A stretch of DNA of 40,621 nt from Acidobacteriaceae bacterium (GTDB lineage Bacteria; Acidobacteriota; Terriglobia; Terriglobales; Acidobacteriaceae), in NCBI GenBank assembly GCA_003138515.1, contig PLGG01000038.1, forward strand, positions 4,187 to 44,807, given 5' to 3'. Under the pieces are notes generated by a model. It worked only from the letters and a program-made list of their open reading frames with translations, ran no database searches and was not told where the DNA came from. This document shows positions 17,961-27,089 of this stretch, in pieces (the stretch's first letter is position 1; the number at the start of each line of letters is the position of its first letter). Both the position numbers and the translations under genes were made by a program.

Positions 17961-17999
17961 CACCGGTGGCGTCCCCTGCGGCGGACGCCAAGGATGGGG
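17961..17999. repeat. Intergenic hairpin repeat between converging genes
   Basis: GGCGTCC (17968-17974) pairs perfectly with GGACGCC (17983-17989) around an eight-base loop, followed by AAGGATGGGGCACCC. I recognise this as a type of dispersed intergenic repeat. It lies between the permease and the convergent aminotransferase gene and could act as a two-way transcription block. Confidence 0.45.
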
Positions 18000-18023
18000 C
18001 ACCCTACTTTGCTAAGTACCGGG

Positions 18024-19385
18024 CTATGCTTCCACCAGCGCGTCGGCGATGGAGAGATGCTCGTCGAGGGCGGCGATGCCGAGGTCGAGCTCTTCTTTGG
18101 TGACGATCAGCGGCGGCGCGATGACGAAATGGCTGACCCAGGCCTGAATGGACACGCCCTGCGCCATCATCTTGGCGGCGATTTGGTCGACGACGAGGGG
18201 CTTGCCTTCCACCTTGTCCCGCATGGTGTTGAAGAGCTGCTTGGTCTTGCGATTCTTCACAATCTCAACGGCAAAGAAAAGGCCGAGGCCGCGCACGTCG
18301 CCGATGGAGGCGTGTTTGGCCTTCAGGGCTTCGAGCTTCTGGCGGACGTAAGGCTCGAGCTCCGCGGCGCGCTCGACGAGCTTGAGGCGCTGCATCTCTT
18401 CGATGGTGGCGACAGCCGGGCCGAGAGTGAGCGGGTGCGCCTCGTAAGTATGCCCATGTGAAAAGTAGTGGTCTTCAAAGTAGTCGGCGATTTTGGTGGT
18501 AGTGGCGCAGAGGCCGAGGGGCACGTAGGCCGAGGTGATGCCCTTGGCGGTGACGAGGATGTCGGGCTTGACGTTCCAGTTGTCGACGGAGAACCACTTG
18601 CCGGTGCGGCCCCAGCCGGCCATGACTTCGTCGGCGATCATCAGGACGCCGTGCCGGTCGCAAATCTCGCGCAGGCGCGGGAAGTACTCGGGCGGCGGAA
18701 CGAGGACGCCGTTGGTGCCGACGACCGGCTCGACGATGATGGCGGCGACGTCGCTTTCGTTGCGGATCATGTGCTCGATGTAGTCGGCGCAGGCGATGTT
18801 GCAGGTGGGGTAAGTGTGCTTGATGGGGCAGTCGTAGCAGTTGGTCTCGGGCGCGAATGCGACGCCGGCGCCTTTGCCCGCCGGCTCCATGGCCCAGCGG
18901 CGCGGATCGCCTGTGGCCGCAATGGAGCCCATGGTTGAGCCGTGATAGGAGCGGTAGCGGGAGATGATCTTGGTTTTGCCCGTGTACATGCGGGCGATTT
19001 TGAAGGCCGCTTCATTTGCCTCGGTGCCGCTGGTGGCGAAGAAGAATTTGGTCAACCCTTCTGGGAGGACTTCGAGGAGCTTGGCGCTGAGGCGAGCACG
19101 CGATGCGGTGGCGTATCCCGGCGCGACGTAGCAGAGTTCGCGGGCTTGCTCGGCGATAGCCTCGACCACGCGAGGATTCTTGTGGCCCAGGTTGACGCAC
19201 ATGAGCTGCGAGCTGAAGTCGAGGTAACGCTTTCCCGCGCCATCAATGAACCAGCAACCTTCAGCGTCAGCAATATAGAGTGGTTTCCAGGTTTTCTGAA
19301 AGCGCCACGTGCCGTAATTATTCTGGCGCGTGAGGTTGGAAATCTGCTCGCTGGTAAGCGCTGCGGGCGCGGAAGTTTCAATCAT
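18024..19385 (-). CDS. Class III PLP-dependent aminotransferase, probable beta-alanine (omega-amino acid)-pyruvate transaminase
   Basis: A 453-residue fold-type I aminotransferase. Lys281 in LVTAKGITSAYVPLG forms the Schiff base with PLP and Asp252 (MIADEVMAGWGRTG) binds the pyridine nitrogen. The phosphate-site motif SGTEANEAA lies near residues 119-127. A four-cysteine segment (183, 186, 195, 199) is odd but I have seen similar segments in related omega-aminotransferases. In this context it would turn beta-alanine into malonate semialdehyde, the step after beta-ureidopropionase. The frame is open to 19568, but ATG 19385 has a GGAGG ribosome site and begins the natural N-terminus. Taurine or polyamine transamination is possible. 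Confidence 0.82.
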   Translation of the reverse strand: MIETSAPAALTSEQISNLTRQNNYGTWRFQKTWKPLYIADAEGCWFIDGAGKRYLDFSSQLMCVNLGHKNPRVVEAIAEQARELCYVAPGYATASRARLSAKLLEVLPEGLTKFFFATSGTEANEAAFKIARMYTGKTKIISRYRSYHGSTMGSIAATGDPRRWAMEPAGKGAGVAFAPETNCYDCPIKHTYPTCNIACADYIEHMIRNESDVAAIIVEPVVGTNGVLVPPPEYFPRLREICDRHGVLMIADEVMAGWGRTGKWFSVDNWNVKPDILVTAKGITSAYVPLGLCATTTKIADYFEDHYFSHGHTYEAHPLTLGPAVATIEEMQRLKLVERAAELEPYVRQKLEALKAKHASIGDVRGLGLFFAVEIVKNRKTKQLFNTMRDKVEGKPLVVDQIAAKMMAQGVSIQAWVSHFVIAPPLIVTKEELDLGIAALDEHLSIADALVEA

Positions 19386-19658
19386 GGTTGGCGACCTCCG
19401 AAACGGATGCAACCTATCGTAACATCCGGAACGCTCGGCAAATGCGTGCCAATCGCGGCTGGGACGGCTTGGTCGAGCGCCCGAACCGGGTGGCACGAGT
19501 CGCGGCCGAGTCTTGAAGGTTCGCGTTGACGAACATGGTTCCGGCTGCGCGGTTCTTTGGCTTTTCACACCGGTCTCGCCGGAACTTCATTGCGAATCCC
19601 TCATGATGCCCGCAGGCCAAGTTGCAAGACGGAATCCCTCGGCGCGAGGAGTGATGCG

Positions 19659-20555
19659 ATGCGTGTGCTTTGGATGACGATGTTGGTGTTCACGCTGACG
19701 CAGGTCGCAAGCATCGCGCATTCTGAGCCGCCGAATCCGGCGGGGCAGTTGGTCCGCGAAGTCGTCTACAACGAGTTGAACGATCACTCACGGCACGGCT
19801 ATTGGCGGTACTGGGTGGAGCGGCGTTCGCAGACAGGAACGCGGCTCGAAGACCAGGTGGAAACCTCCGAAGGCCCCGTTGCGCGGCTTGCGTTGAGCAA
19901 TGGACGCGCGCTGACCCCTGAGGCGGAACGGCAGGAGCAAGAGAGGCTGGAGAGGCTGCTGAGCTCGCGCGACGAACAGGCCAGACAACTGAGGCAGTAT
20001 GACGAGGACGAGGAGCGAATCGGACACATTCTGGCGCTCTTGCCGACCGCGTTCGTTTACGACTACGACGGCGAGGAAAACGGCTGCTACCGGCTGCGTT
20101 TCCAGCCCAATCCCGAAGACGGCGCGCGCGGCATTGAGGCGCGAATTTTTCACGCCACGAGCGGGACGCTGTGGGTGGATGCACGAACGAAGCGACTGGC
20201 ACGGCTGGAGGGCCGGGTCGAAGAGAATGTGGACTTCGGCTTCGGAATCCTGGGCAGGCTGTACAAAGGCGGATGGTTCCGGCTGGTGCGCGAGCAGGTG
20301 AGCGCGACCGACTGGAAGACAGAGTCGCTTGAGGTTCACATGAACATCCGTGCGCTGCTGGTAAAGACATTCGCGCGAGAGACGAGCGAGGTGCGCGGCG
20401 GCTTCGTTGCGGTTCCCGCGGGGATGAGCCTCAAACAGGGGCTGGCGCTGTTGAATCAAGACCGGGCCGGGGTCGAGGGATTGAGCAGGGGCCAACAACT
20501 CCCGAACGGCGGGAATGGGCTGCTGGTCTCAACCGAGGCGACCCTTCACAGGTAG
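19659..20555 (+). CDS. Secreted protein of unknown function
   Basis: A 298-residue protein with a clear signal peptide (MRVLWMTMLVFTLTQVASIA, cleavage near residue 22). The mature part alternates beta-prone and charged segments, and a Glu/Arg-rich helical stretch lies at about 92-118. The middle (GTLWVDARTKRLARLEGRV) resembles the beta-sheet face of LolA/outer-membrane lipoprotein-sorting-like folds, but this is only a shape resemblance. An upstream extension to 19557 exists. I chose ATG 19659 because it has GAGGAG upstream and begins the signal peptide. No operon partner is clear. Function unknown. Confidence 0.7.
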   Translation: MRVLWMTMLVFTLTQVASIAHSEPPNPAGQLVREVVYNELNDHSRHGYWRYWVERRSQTGTRLEDQVETSEGPVARLALSNGRALTPEAERQEQERLERLLSSRDEQARQLRQYDEDEERIGHILALLPTAFVYDYDGEENGCYRLRFQPNPEDGARGIEARIFHATSGTLWVDARTKRLARLEGRVEENVDFGFGILGRLYKGGWFRLVREQVSATDWKTESLEVHMNIRALLVKTFARETSEVRGGFVAVPAGMSLKQGLALLNQDRAGVEGLSRGQQLPNGGNGLLVSTEATLHR

Positions 20556-20573
20556 AGCGGCGCCATGCGCAGG

Positions 20574-20590
20574 TGTCCGAAATTCGGACA
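20574..20590. promoter_or_regulatory. Perfect palindrome, candidate operator
   Basis: TGTCCGAA, one central base, then TTCGGACA: an eight-base perfect inverted repeat. It lies 72 bases before the ATG of the small acidic protein gene and just after the stop of the secreted protein gene. The size and symmetry fit a dimeric repressor or activator site. The binding protein is not known. Confidence 0.45.
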
Positions 20591-20661
20591 AAATTGACGC
20601 GAGAAGATTAAAGACTTTTCCATTCTTGTCGATATACAGCGACAGCAGCCAGGACGTGAAG

Positions 20662-20916
20662 ATGGAAATAGCCCCCATTCCGGGAATTCGTGCATTGCCA
20701 GCCGTGGGGGCGCCGCAGGCGAAGATTCGGCCGCCATCCATCTTCGACATCGACGCTTCAGCAAGGCCGGGCGACGACGGAGAACAGCAAAACAGGAGAA
20801 AAGCCGCGGGGGCGGAGGAGAACGAAGAGGACGATCTCGCGCTTGAGGATGAGACGGCTGCGGGAGCGGAAGCCCCTGAAGCTGCGTCAGCGAAGCAGGT
20901 CGATTATTTCGCGTGA
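20662..20916 (+). CDS. Small acidic, disordered protein of unknown function
   Basis: An 84-residue protein. The N-terminal third is rich in Pro and Ile (MEIAPIPGIRALPAVG). The middle is rich in Asp, Glu, Gln and Ala and probably disordered, and the C-terminus ends in VDYFA. The frame runs upstream to 20515, but ATG 20662 is the sensible start because the upstream residues look non-coding and overlap the palindrome. A terminator-like hairpin follows, so it is probably its own transcription unit. I do not recognise the family. Confidence 0.55.
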   Translation: MEIAPIPGIRALPAVGAPQAKIRPPSIFDIDASARPGDDGEQQNRRKAAGAEENEEDDLALEDETAAGAEAPEAASAKQVDYFA

Positions 20917-20952
20917 TTCAAGACGCGAGAACGAATTCCAAATGAGATGAGG

Positions 20953-20975
20953 CCTGCAGATGGATTGCAGGTTTT
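20953..20975 (+). terminator. Rho-independent terminator-like hairpin
   Basis: CCTGCA (20953-20958) pairs with TGCAGG (20966-20971) around a seven-base loop and is followed by TTTT. It sits 37 bases after the stop of the small acidic protein gene. A second hairpin (CCGCAG/CTGCGG, 20982-20996) follows before the convergent regulator gene. Confidence 0.5.
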
Positions 20976-21011
20976 AGATTGCCGCAGGCTCTGCGGGTAA
21001 GGGTTGGCGCG

Positions 21012-22451
21012 TCAGGCGGTAACTGTCTCGCGCAGCTTGTGTTCTGCATAGAGAGGATCGGACGCGGGGAGAACTTCGTTCTCGGCGAGCCGCAAAAGCC
21101 TGTGAAGATAGGCGCGGGAGATGGACAGGCTGCGCGCTGCCAGGGTCTTGTTCCCGTTGTTCTCGCGAACGGCGGCGACGGCGAGGCGGATCTTGTAGTC
21201 GCGGAGCTGGCGCTCGAACGAGCCCGATGACTGATAGTCGGCGATGTCAACAATCTGGTCGAAGGCGTCGGCATCTTCTTCCGGCTCCTGGGTCTTGAGG
21301 TTCAAGTCCTCAGCGCGGACCACGTGGCCGGGAGCCAGGATGATGGCACGCTGCATGACGTTTTCAAGCTCGCGCACATTGCCGGGCCAAGAGTAGTTCT
21401 GGAGCATCTCCATGGCTGCCGGTTCGATCGAGTCCATTGGTTTTTGGAAGACGTTTGAGTAGTGGCGCAGGAAATGGCCGGCGATGAGGGGAATGTCTTC
21501 TGACCGCTCCTGGAGCTGCGGCGAATCGATGCGCATGACGTTGATGCGATAGAAGAGATCCTGACGGAATTTGCCTTCGGCCACGAGCTTACCCAGATCC
21601 TGGTGGGTGGCAAAGATGAGGCGTGCGCGCAACGGAATGAGCTTGTTCGAGCCGAGGCGGCTGAACTCCATCTGCTGCAGGACGCGAAGGAGCTTGACCT
21701 GGGTGAAGACGCTCAGGTCGCCGATTTCATCGAGGAACAGCGTGCCGTCCGCGGCTTGTTCGAAATAGCCTTCGCGGGAACCGACGGTGCCGGTGAAGGC
21801 GCCTTTCTCATGGCCGAATAACTCGGATTCGATGAGGGTTTCAGGGATGGCGCCACAGGAGACGGCGACGAAAGGCTTGTTGGCGCGGCTGCCGAGATTG
21901 TGGATGGCGCGGGCAATGAGCTCCTTGCCGGTTCCGCTATCGCCTGTAATCAGAACCGCAGCGTTGAGACTGGTCACGCTGCGAACTAACTGGTAGACGC
22001 GCTGCATGCCGGGGCTGGATCCGATGATGCGGTCGCAATTACCCGGCTCCTCAATGCGCTGCTGGACACTGTGCAACTGCTGCTTGAGCGCGGAGGTTTC
22101 GCAGGCCCGGACGAGCATGGTCTTGAGGTCGCGAATCGATGGCGGACGGCGGCAGAAGCCGAAGGCCCCGGAACGAACGAGCTCGAAGGCGGTGGAGCGC
22201 AGGCTGTCTTCAGCCATCAGGATGGACGGGACACTTGAGGCGATCATGCGCCGGGCAAATTCAATCCGGGATTGCAACGTGTCCTGGGAGGAGTAGAGGT
22301 CGAGGATCATCACATCGCAGTCGGGGGGCGACGCGAAAGCGTCCGTTCCATCCCCATCCGGCTGGAGCAGGACCTCGAAGTCCTTACCAAGGGCAGAAGA
22401 AAGAAGCGGGTGCAAAGTGCGGTCTTCCGAAAACAGTCCGATTCTGGTCAT
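21012..22451 (-). CDS. Sigma-54-dependent activator (NtrC-type) with degenerate receiver domain
   Basis: A 479-residue bacterial enhancer-binding protein. Residues 1-115 form a receiver-like domain with acidic Glu9/Asp10 and Asp51. However, the switch Thr/Ser after strand 4 is Ala80 and the conserved Lys is Arg101, so normal phospho-switching is doubtful. The AAA+ domain (about 140-375) has Walker A GDSGTGKE (170-177), the sigma-54 contact loop GAFTGT (217-222, usually GAFTGA) and Walker B TLFLDEIGDL (237-246). The C-terminus has a Fis-type helix-turn-helix (NKTLAARSLSISRAYLHRLL). It is divergent from the Tad operon, whose first gene has a -24/-12 promoter, so it is the likely activator of Tad expression. 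Confidence 0.9.
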   Translation of the reverse strand: MTRIGLFSEDRTLHPLLSSALGKDFEVLLQPDGDGTDAFASPPDCDVMILDLYSSQDTLQSRIEFARRMIASSVPSILMAEDSLRSTAFELVRSGAFGFCRRPPSIRDLKTMLVRACETSALKQQLHSVQQRIEEPGNCDRIIGSSPGMQRVYQLVRSVTSLNAAVLITGDSGTGKELIARAIHNLGSRANKPFVAVSCGAIPETLIESELFGHEKGAFTGTVGSREGYFEQAADGTLFLDEIGDLSVFTQVKLLRVLQQMEFSRLGSNKLIPLRARLIFATHQDLGKLVAEGKFRQDLFYRINVMRIDSPQLQERSEDIPLIAGHFLRHYSNVFQKPMDSIEPAAMEMLQNYSWPGNVRELENVMQRAIILAPGHVVRAEDLNLKTQEPEEDADAFDQIVDIADYQSSGSFERQLRDYKIRLAVAAVRENNGNKTLAARSLSISRAYLHRLLRLAENEVLPASDPLYAEHKLRETVTA

Positions 22452-22665
22452 TGGCGGGCGATCTACTATGTCGCCGATAAGCGCGACGCCGATTCAAGAA
22501 ACTAGGGCGATGTGAGTTCATCATCGGCAAATGAAGGCCAAGGGAACATTCCTCTTTCGTGCTACAAGACGAGACCTTGGTAACAGTTCTGAAGCTAAAA
22601 GAGACCCAAGTTGCTGAGAATCTTCTAACCGAAGTCCAGACAGCAGATCGCGTTTTCCATAGAAC

Positions 22666-22680
22666 AGGCCGGAATGGCCT
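22666..22680. promoter_or_regulatory. Candidate upstream activator site 1
   Basis: The inverted repeat AGGCC-GGAAT-GGCCT is preceded by ACA. It lies about 230 bases upstream of the predicted transcription start of cpaA and shares the ACAGGCC...GGCCT layout with a second dyad 100 bases downstream. Enhancer sites at such distances are normal for sigma-54 activators. No binding data. Confidence 0.3.
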
Positions 22681-22764
22681 TCGTAATCAGCTTCGTAATC
22701 TTCTGATTTAACAGTGAGTTACCCGGGTCATCGCCGCGAATCGAAGGTGACGTGGAAGTGTATA

Positions 22765-22788
22765 CAGGCCACTCCATAGGAGGGCCTG
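22765..22788. promoter_or_regulatory. Candidate upstream activator site 2
   Basis: CAGGCC (22765-22770) and GGCCTG (22783-22788) flank an inner stem CTCC-ATA-GGAG, giving a nearly perfect ten-base dyad with one bulged A. Its centre is about 120 bases upstream of the predicted sigma-54 transcription start, the usual position for an enhancer-binding protein. Confidence 0.35.
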
Positions 22789-22868
22789 GGTGTAAACAAT
22801 CGTGCACACCAGGAGGGGCGATATGCGCCCATCTATCTGAATCGATATGGCTTCATGGCAACCAAGGT

Positions 22869-22885
22869 TTGGCGCGGGAATTGCA
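22869..22885 (+). promoter_or_regulatory. Sigma-54 (-24/-12) promoter of the Tad operon
   Basis: TTGGCGCGGGAATTGCA matches the RpoN consensus TTGGCACG-N4-TTGCT/A at all but one informative base. The GG (22871-22872) and GC (22883-22884) doublets have the required ten bases between them. It lies 48 bases upstream of the cpaA start codon, which places the transcription start near 22896. The divergent neighbour encodes a sigma-54 activator. Confidence 0.8.
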
Positions 22886-22933
22886 CTGGTGGGGTGTGGT
22901 CCTGGAAGGCCTTCAGGACAAGGAGCCCGTGTA

Positions 22934-23434
22934 ATGCATTCGTTTGCCTGGTGGCCCACCGTCATTGTTCTGGGAGTGGCTACCTTCACGGATCTTCGCA
23001 GCCGGCGGATTCCGAACTGGCTTGTGTTTCCTTTTTTTGTCTGCGGGCTCGTGGTTTCGGTGTGGTTGCACGGCTGGCAAGGGGCCGAGCAGAGTCTTTC
23101 CGGAGCGGGACTTGGGCTGCTGATATACGGGTTCCTGTTCTGGATGGGCGGAATGGGCGCGGGGGACGTAAAACTTTGCGCGGCGATTGGCGCGTGGATT
23201 GGCCCGCTTCAGTTGTTTTACGCGCTCGTATTTACCGGCCTGGTGGGAGGCATGATCGCGCTGGGGGTAGCGGCGTGGGGCGGATTCTTGAAGGAGCTGT
23301 TTCAGCACACCGGCGATCTGGTATTCAGCTCGCAGGAATGCGGAGAAGCAGTCTTGAGCAATCCGCGGCGGCGCAAGATACCTTATGCGCCGGCGATAGC
23401 GATCGGGACATTGATTTCATTTTTCGCACGCTAA
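22934..23434 (+). CDS. cpaA: Prepilin peptidase of the Tad system (A24, CpaA/TadV type)
   Basis: A 166-residue integral membrane aspartic protease that trims the leader of Flp pilins and TadE/TadF pseudopilins. The two catalytic aspartates are Asp20 (FTDLRSRRIPN) and Asp78 in the GxGD motif (GMGAGDVKL). Around them lie about five or six hydrophobic helices. The short form, without the N-methyltransferase domain of PilD, is the usual one in Tad loci. The frame is open from 22847 but would overlap the promoter. ATG 22934 has AAGGAG upstream. First gene of the operon. Confidence 0.88.
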   Translation: MHSFAWWPTVIVLGVATFTDLRSRRIPNWLVFPFFVCGLVVSVWLHGWQGAEQSLSGAGLGLLIYGFLFWMGGMGAGDVKLCAAIGAWIGPLQLFYALVFTGLVGGMIALGVAAWGGFLKELFQHTGDLVFSSQECGEAVLSNPRRRKIPYAPAIAIGTLISFFAR

Positions 23435-23449
23435 AGACGGAGCACGACA

Positions 23450-24772
23450 GTGTCGAGTTTGGGGCAAGCCAAGTATGAACTGCCGGATGACTGGGACGCT
23501 GTGCCAGCCAGTCAGCGCGCATACCAAGCAGCAAGGAGCGAAAGCAACGTGGTCACGAATCCATCTCCGTATTCAAGCAGCCCGTTTCCGAATCCGATCG
23601 GCGTTGAGGATCTCTCCATCGCGGTGATCAGCCCCAGCGAGGAGCATCGTCTGGAAACCATGCAGGCGATGAATGGTTGCGCGGGCGCCTGTGTCGGCGA
23701 GTTCTCAAGCTATACAGCGGGAGTGGGCGATCTTCCCGCGACCCTGGATGAGGATTACGACGTCATCATCATCGATCTGGACGGCGGCGCAGAGTCCGCC
23801 CTGGACCTGGTGGAGAGCATCGGGGCCAACGGCGTGGCGACGGTGATGGTGTTTTCGGAGAGCTCGGATCCGGAGCTTCTGGTGCGGTGCATGCGGGCAG
23901 GAGCGCGAGAGTTTCTGACGCTTCCGTTTTCGCCCGACGTAGTGGTGGAGGCCCTGGTGCGAGCCGCAGCGCGGCGGCCGGCGACTCGGCCGGCAAAGAA
24001 GCCGGCGGGCAAGCTCTACGCATTTTTGGGATCCAAGGGCGGAGCCGGGACAACCATGCTGGCCAGCAATTTTGCTGTAGCGCTGGCCAAAGAATCGGGC
24101 GAGAAGACTCTGCTGATCGATCTCGATCTGCCGCTGGGCGATGCGGCACTGAATATGGGAATCACGGCGGAGTTCTCGGTTATCGACGCGTTGCAGCAAG
24201 TGGATCGCCTGGATGGAAGGTTTCTGGAGCAGCTTCTGGTGAAGCACAGCTCGGGCCTGTTCGTGCTGGCGGCGCCGGGGCGGTTTGTCCCGTATCAGAG
24301 CGACAACGATGTCATCAACCGGCTTTTGCACGTTGCCCGGCATGAGTTCGACAACGTGGTGGTGGATATGGGTTCGAGGCTGGAGATGATGGCAACGACA
24401 GCCTACAAGGAAGCGACCACGATGTACCTGGTCACGCAGGCGAGCATTCCGGAGCTACGCAACTCGAACCGGCTGATCACGCAGTTCTTCTCCGCGCAGC
24501 TACCCAAGCTGGAAGTGGTGATCAACCGATTTGAATCGCGCGTCATGGGCGTGTCGGAGGAGCACATTACCAAGGCGCTCACCCGGGCGGCGCAGTGGAA
24601 GATTCCCAACGATTATGCCTCGGTGAAGAACATGCAGATCAGCGCCAAGCCGCTGGTGCTTACGGATTCGGCCATCTCGCGGCAGGTGCGGCTGATGGTC
24701 AGCGCTGTGACCGGGAAGAGCGATACCGCGGCGAAAAAGAAGAAGGCGTTCAGTCTCAACATCTTCGGATGA
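23450..24772 (+). CDS. cpaE: Tad pilus localisation ATPase CpaE/TadZ
   Basis: A 440-residue protein. After a variable leader (1-53) comes an atypical receiver-like domain (about 55-175, with DVIIIDLDGG near 104-113). A linker rich in Ala, Arg and Pro follows, then a MinD/ParA-like ATPase domain. Its P-loop is GSKGGAGTT (194-202), with Thr where ParA has the second Lys, as is common in CpaE/TadZ. LLIDLDLPLGD (221-231) follows. These proteins place the Tad machine at a cell pole or envelope site. The start is a GTG 15 bases after cpaA. A short Gly/Ser/Pro-rich leader leaves some doubt about the exact start. Confidence 0.88.
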   Translation: MSSLGQAKYELPDDWDAVPASQRAYQAARSESNVVTNPSPYSSSPFPNPIGVEDLSIAVISPSEEHRLETMQAMNGCAGACVGEFSSYTAGVGDLPATLDEDYDVIIIDLDGGAESALDLVESIGANGVATVMVFSESSDPELLVRCMRAGAREFLTLPFSPDVVVEALVRAAARRPATRPAKKPAGKLYAFLGSKGGAGTTMLASNFAVALAKESGEKTLLIDLDLPLGDAALNMGITAEFSVIDALQQVDRLDGRFLEQLLVKHSSGLFVLAAPGRFVPYQSDNDVINRLLHVARHEFDNVVVDMGSRLEMMATTAYKEATTMYLVTQASIPELRNSNRLITQFFSAQLPKLEVVINRFESRVMGVSEEHITKALTRAAQWKIPNDYASVKNMQISAKPLVLTDSAISRQVRLMVSAVTGKSDTAAKKKKAFSLNIFG

Positions 24773-24813
24773 GGTCATCGAGAAGAATTCCCCAAATGGA
24801 GCGAAGGTAAAAC

Positions 24814-26094
<1,281 letters not shown>

Positions 26095-26114
26095 GAGGAA
26101 AGGAGGGAAGCGAG

Positions 26115-27080
26115 ATGGGATTGATCATTGGTCTGGTCTTTGTGGGCATATTCACGGTAATCGCGCTGCCGTTGGCGACCATGGGCCCGTCCAGCAGCGC
26201 CAAGCAGGCCCTGGCCACTCTGGACTCGGCGATTAAGGTCGACCGGCGGGAATTGCTTCCGCAGAAGCTGAATGTGCGCAAGAACGAGTTGCTGAGCAGC
26301 ATTCCGTGGCTGAACCAGAAGCTGCTGAAGCTCGAACTGACGCCTTATCTGCGCAGAATGATGAGCCAGGCCGATTTGAATTGGAGCACGGGGCGGCTGC
26401 TGGTGCTGTGCGCGGCCGGTTTTGTAATCCCGACCTATGGGCTTCTGCTGGCCACCAACAATCCCTTGCTGGCATTCGCATCGGGCGCAGGGCTGGGCTT
26501 GCTTCCGTTTGGCTTTGTTCTGGTCAAGCGCCACAGGCGCTTCAGCTCATTTGAAAAGAATCTGCCGGAGGCGCTGGATCTGATGGTCAGCGGCCTGCGC
26601 GCCGGACACAGCTTGCTGGCGGCGATGGCCCTGGTGGCGCGCGAATGCCCGCAACCGGTGGGCGGCGAATTCAAGATTTGCTTCGAGGAGCAGAACTACG
26701 GCCTGGAGATGAAGACGGCGCTGGAAAACCTGATCGTGCGGGTTCCGCTGCAGGATTTGAAGATCACAACCACCGCAATCCTGATCCAGAAGGAGAGCGG
26801 AGGCAACCTGGCGGAGGTGCTGGACAAGACGACGTATGTGATCCGGGAGCGATTCCGGCTCAAGCGCCAGATCATGGTCCACACGGCGCAGGGGCGTCTT
26901 ACCGGCTTGATTCTTACGCTGTTGCCGATCGCGCTGGGCGTGGGCATTTATTTTGTTGACCCGGGAATGATCAGCATCCTGTGGCATCGCGACATCGGCA
27001 TCAAGCTGTTGTGGTCTGCCGCCGGGCTGATCGTGCTTGGTGGACTCGTGATTTGGAAGATCGTTGACATCGATGTGTGA
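26115..27080 (+). CDS. tadB: Tad inner-membrane platform protein TadB
   Basis: A 321-residue protein of the GspF/T2SSF family. One N-terminal hydrophobic helix (2-25) and a central pair (about 93-137) precede the cytoplasmic helical bundle LPEALDLMVSGLRAGHSLLA, and C-terminal helices (about 262-320) end the protein. This is the TadB layout. With TadC it forms the platform on which the CpaF ATPase acts. An AGGAGGGAAG ribosome site precedes the ATG. The next gene starts nine bases after the stop. Confidence 0.9.
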   Translation: MGLIIGLVFVGIFTVIALPLATMGPSSSAKQALATLDSAIKVDRRELLPQKLNVRKNELLSSIPWLNQKLLKLELTPYLRRMMSQADLNWSTGRLLVLCAAGFVIPTYGLLLATNNPLLAFASGAGLGLLPFGFVLVKRHRRFSSFEKNLPEALDLMVSGLRAGHSLLAAMALVARECPQPVGGEFKICFEEQNYGLEMKTALENLIVRVPLQDLKITTTAILIQKESGGNLAEVLDKTTYVIRERFRLKRQIMVHTAQGRLTGLILTLLPIALGVGIYFVDPGMISILWHRDIGIKLLWSAAGLIVLGGLVIWKIVDIDV

Positions 27081-27089
27081 GGAAGAATC

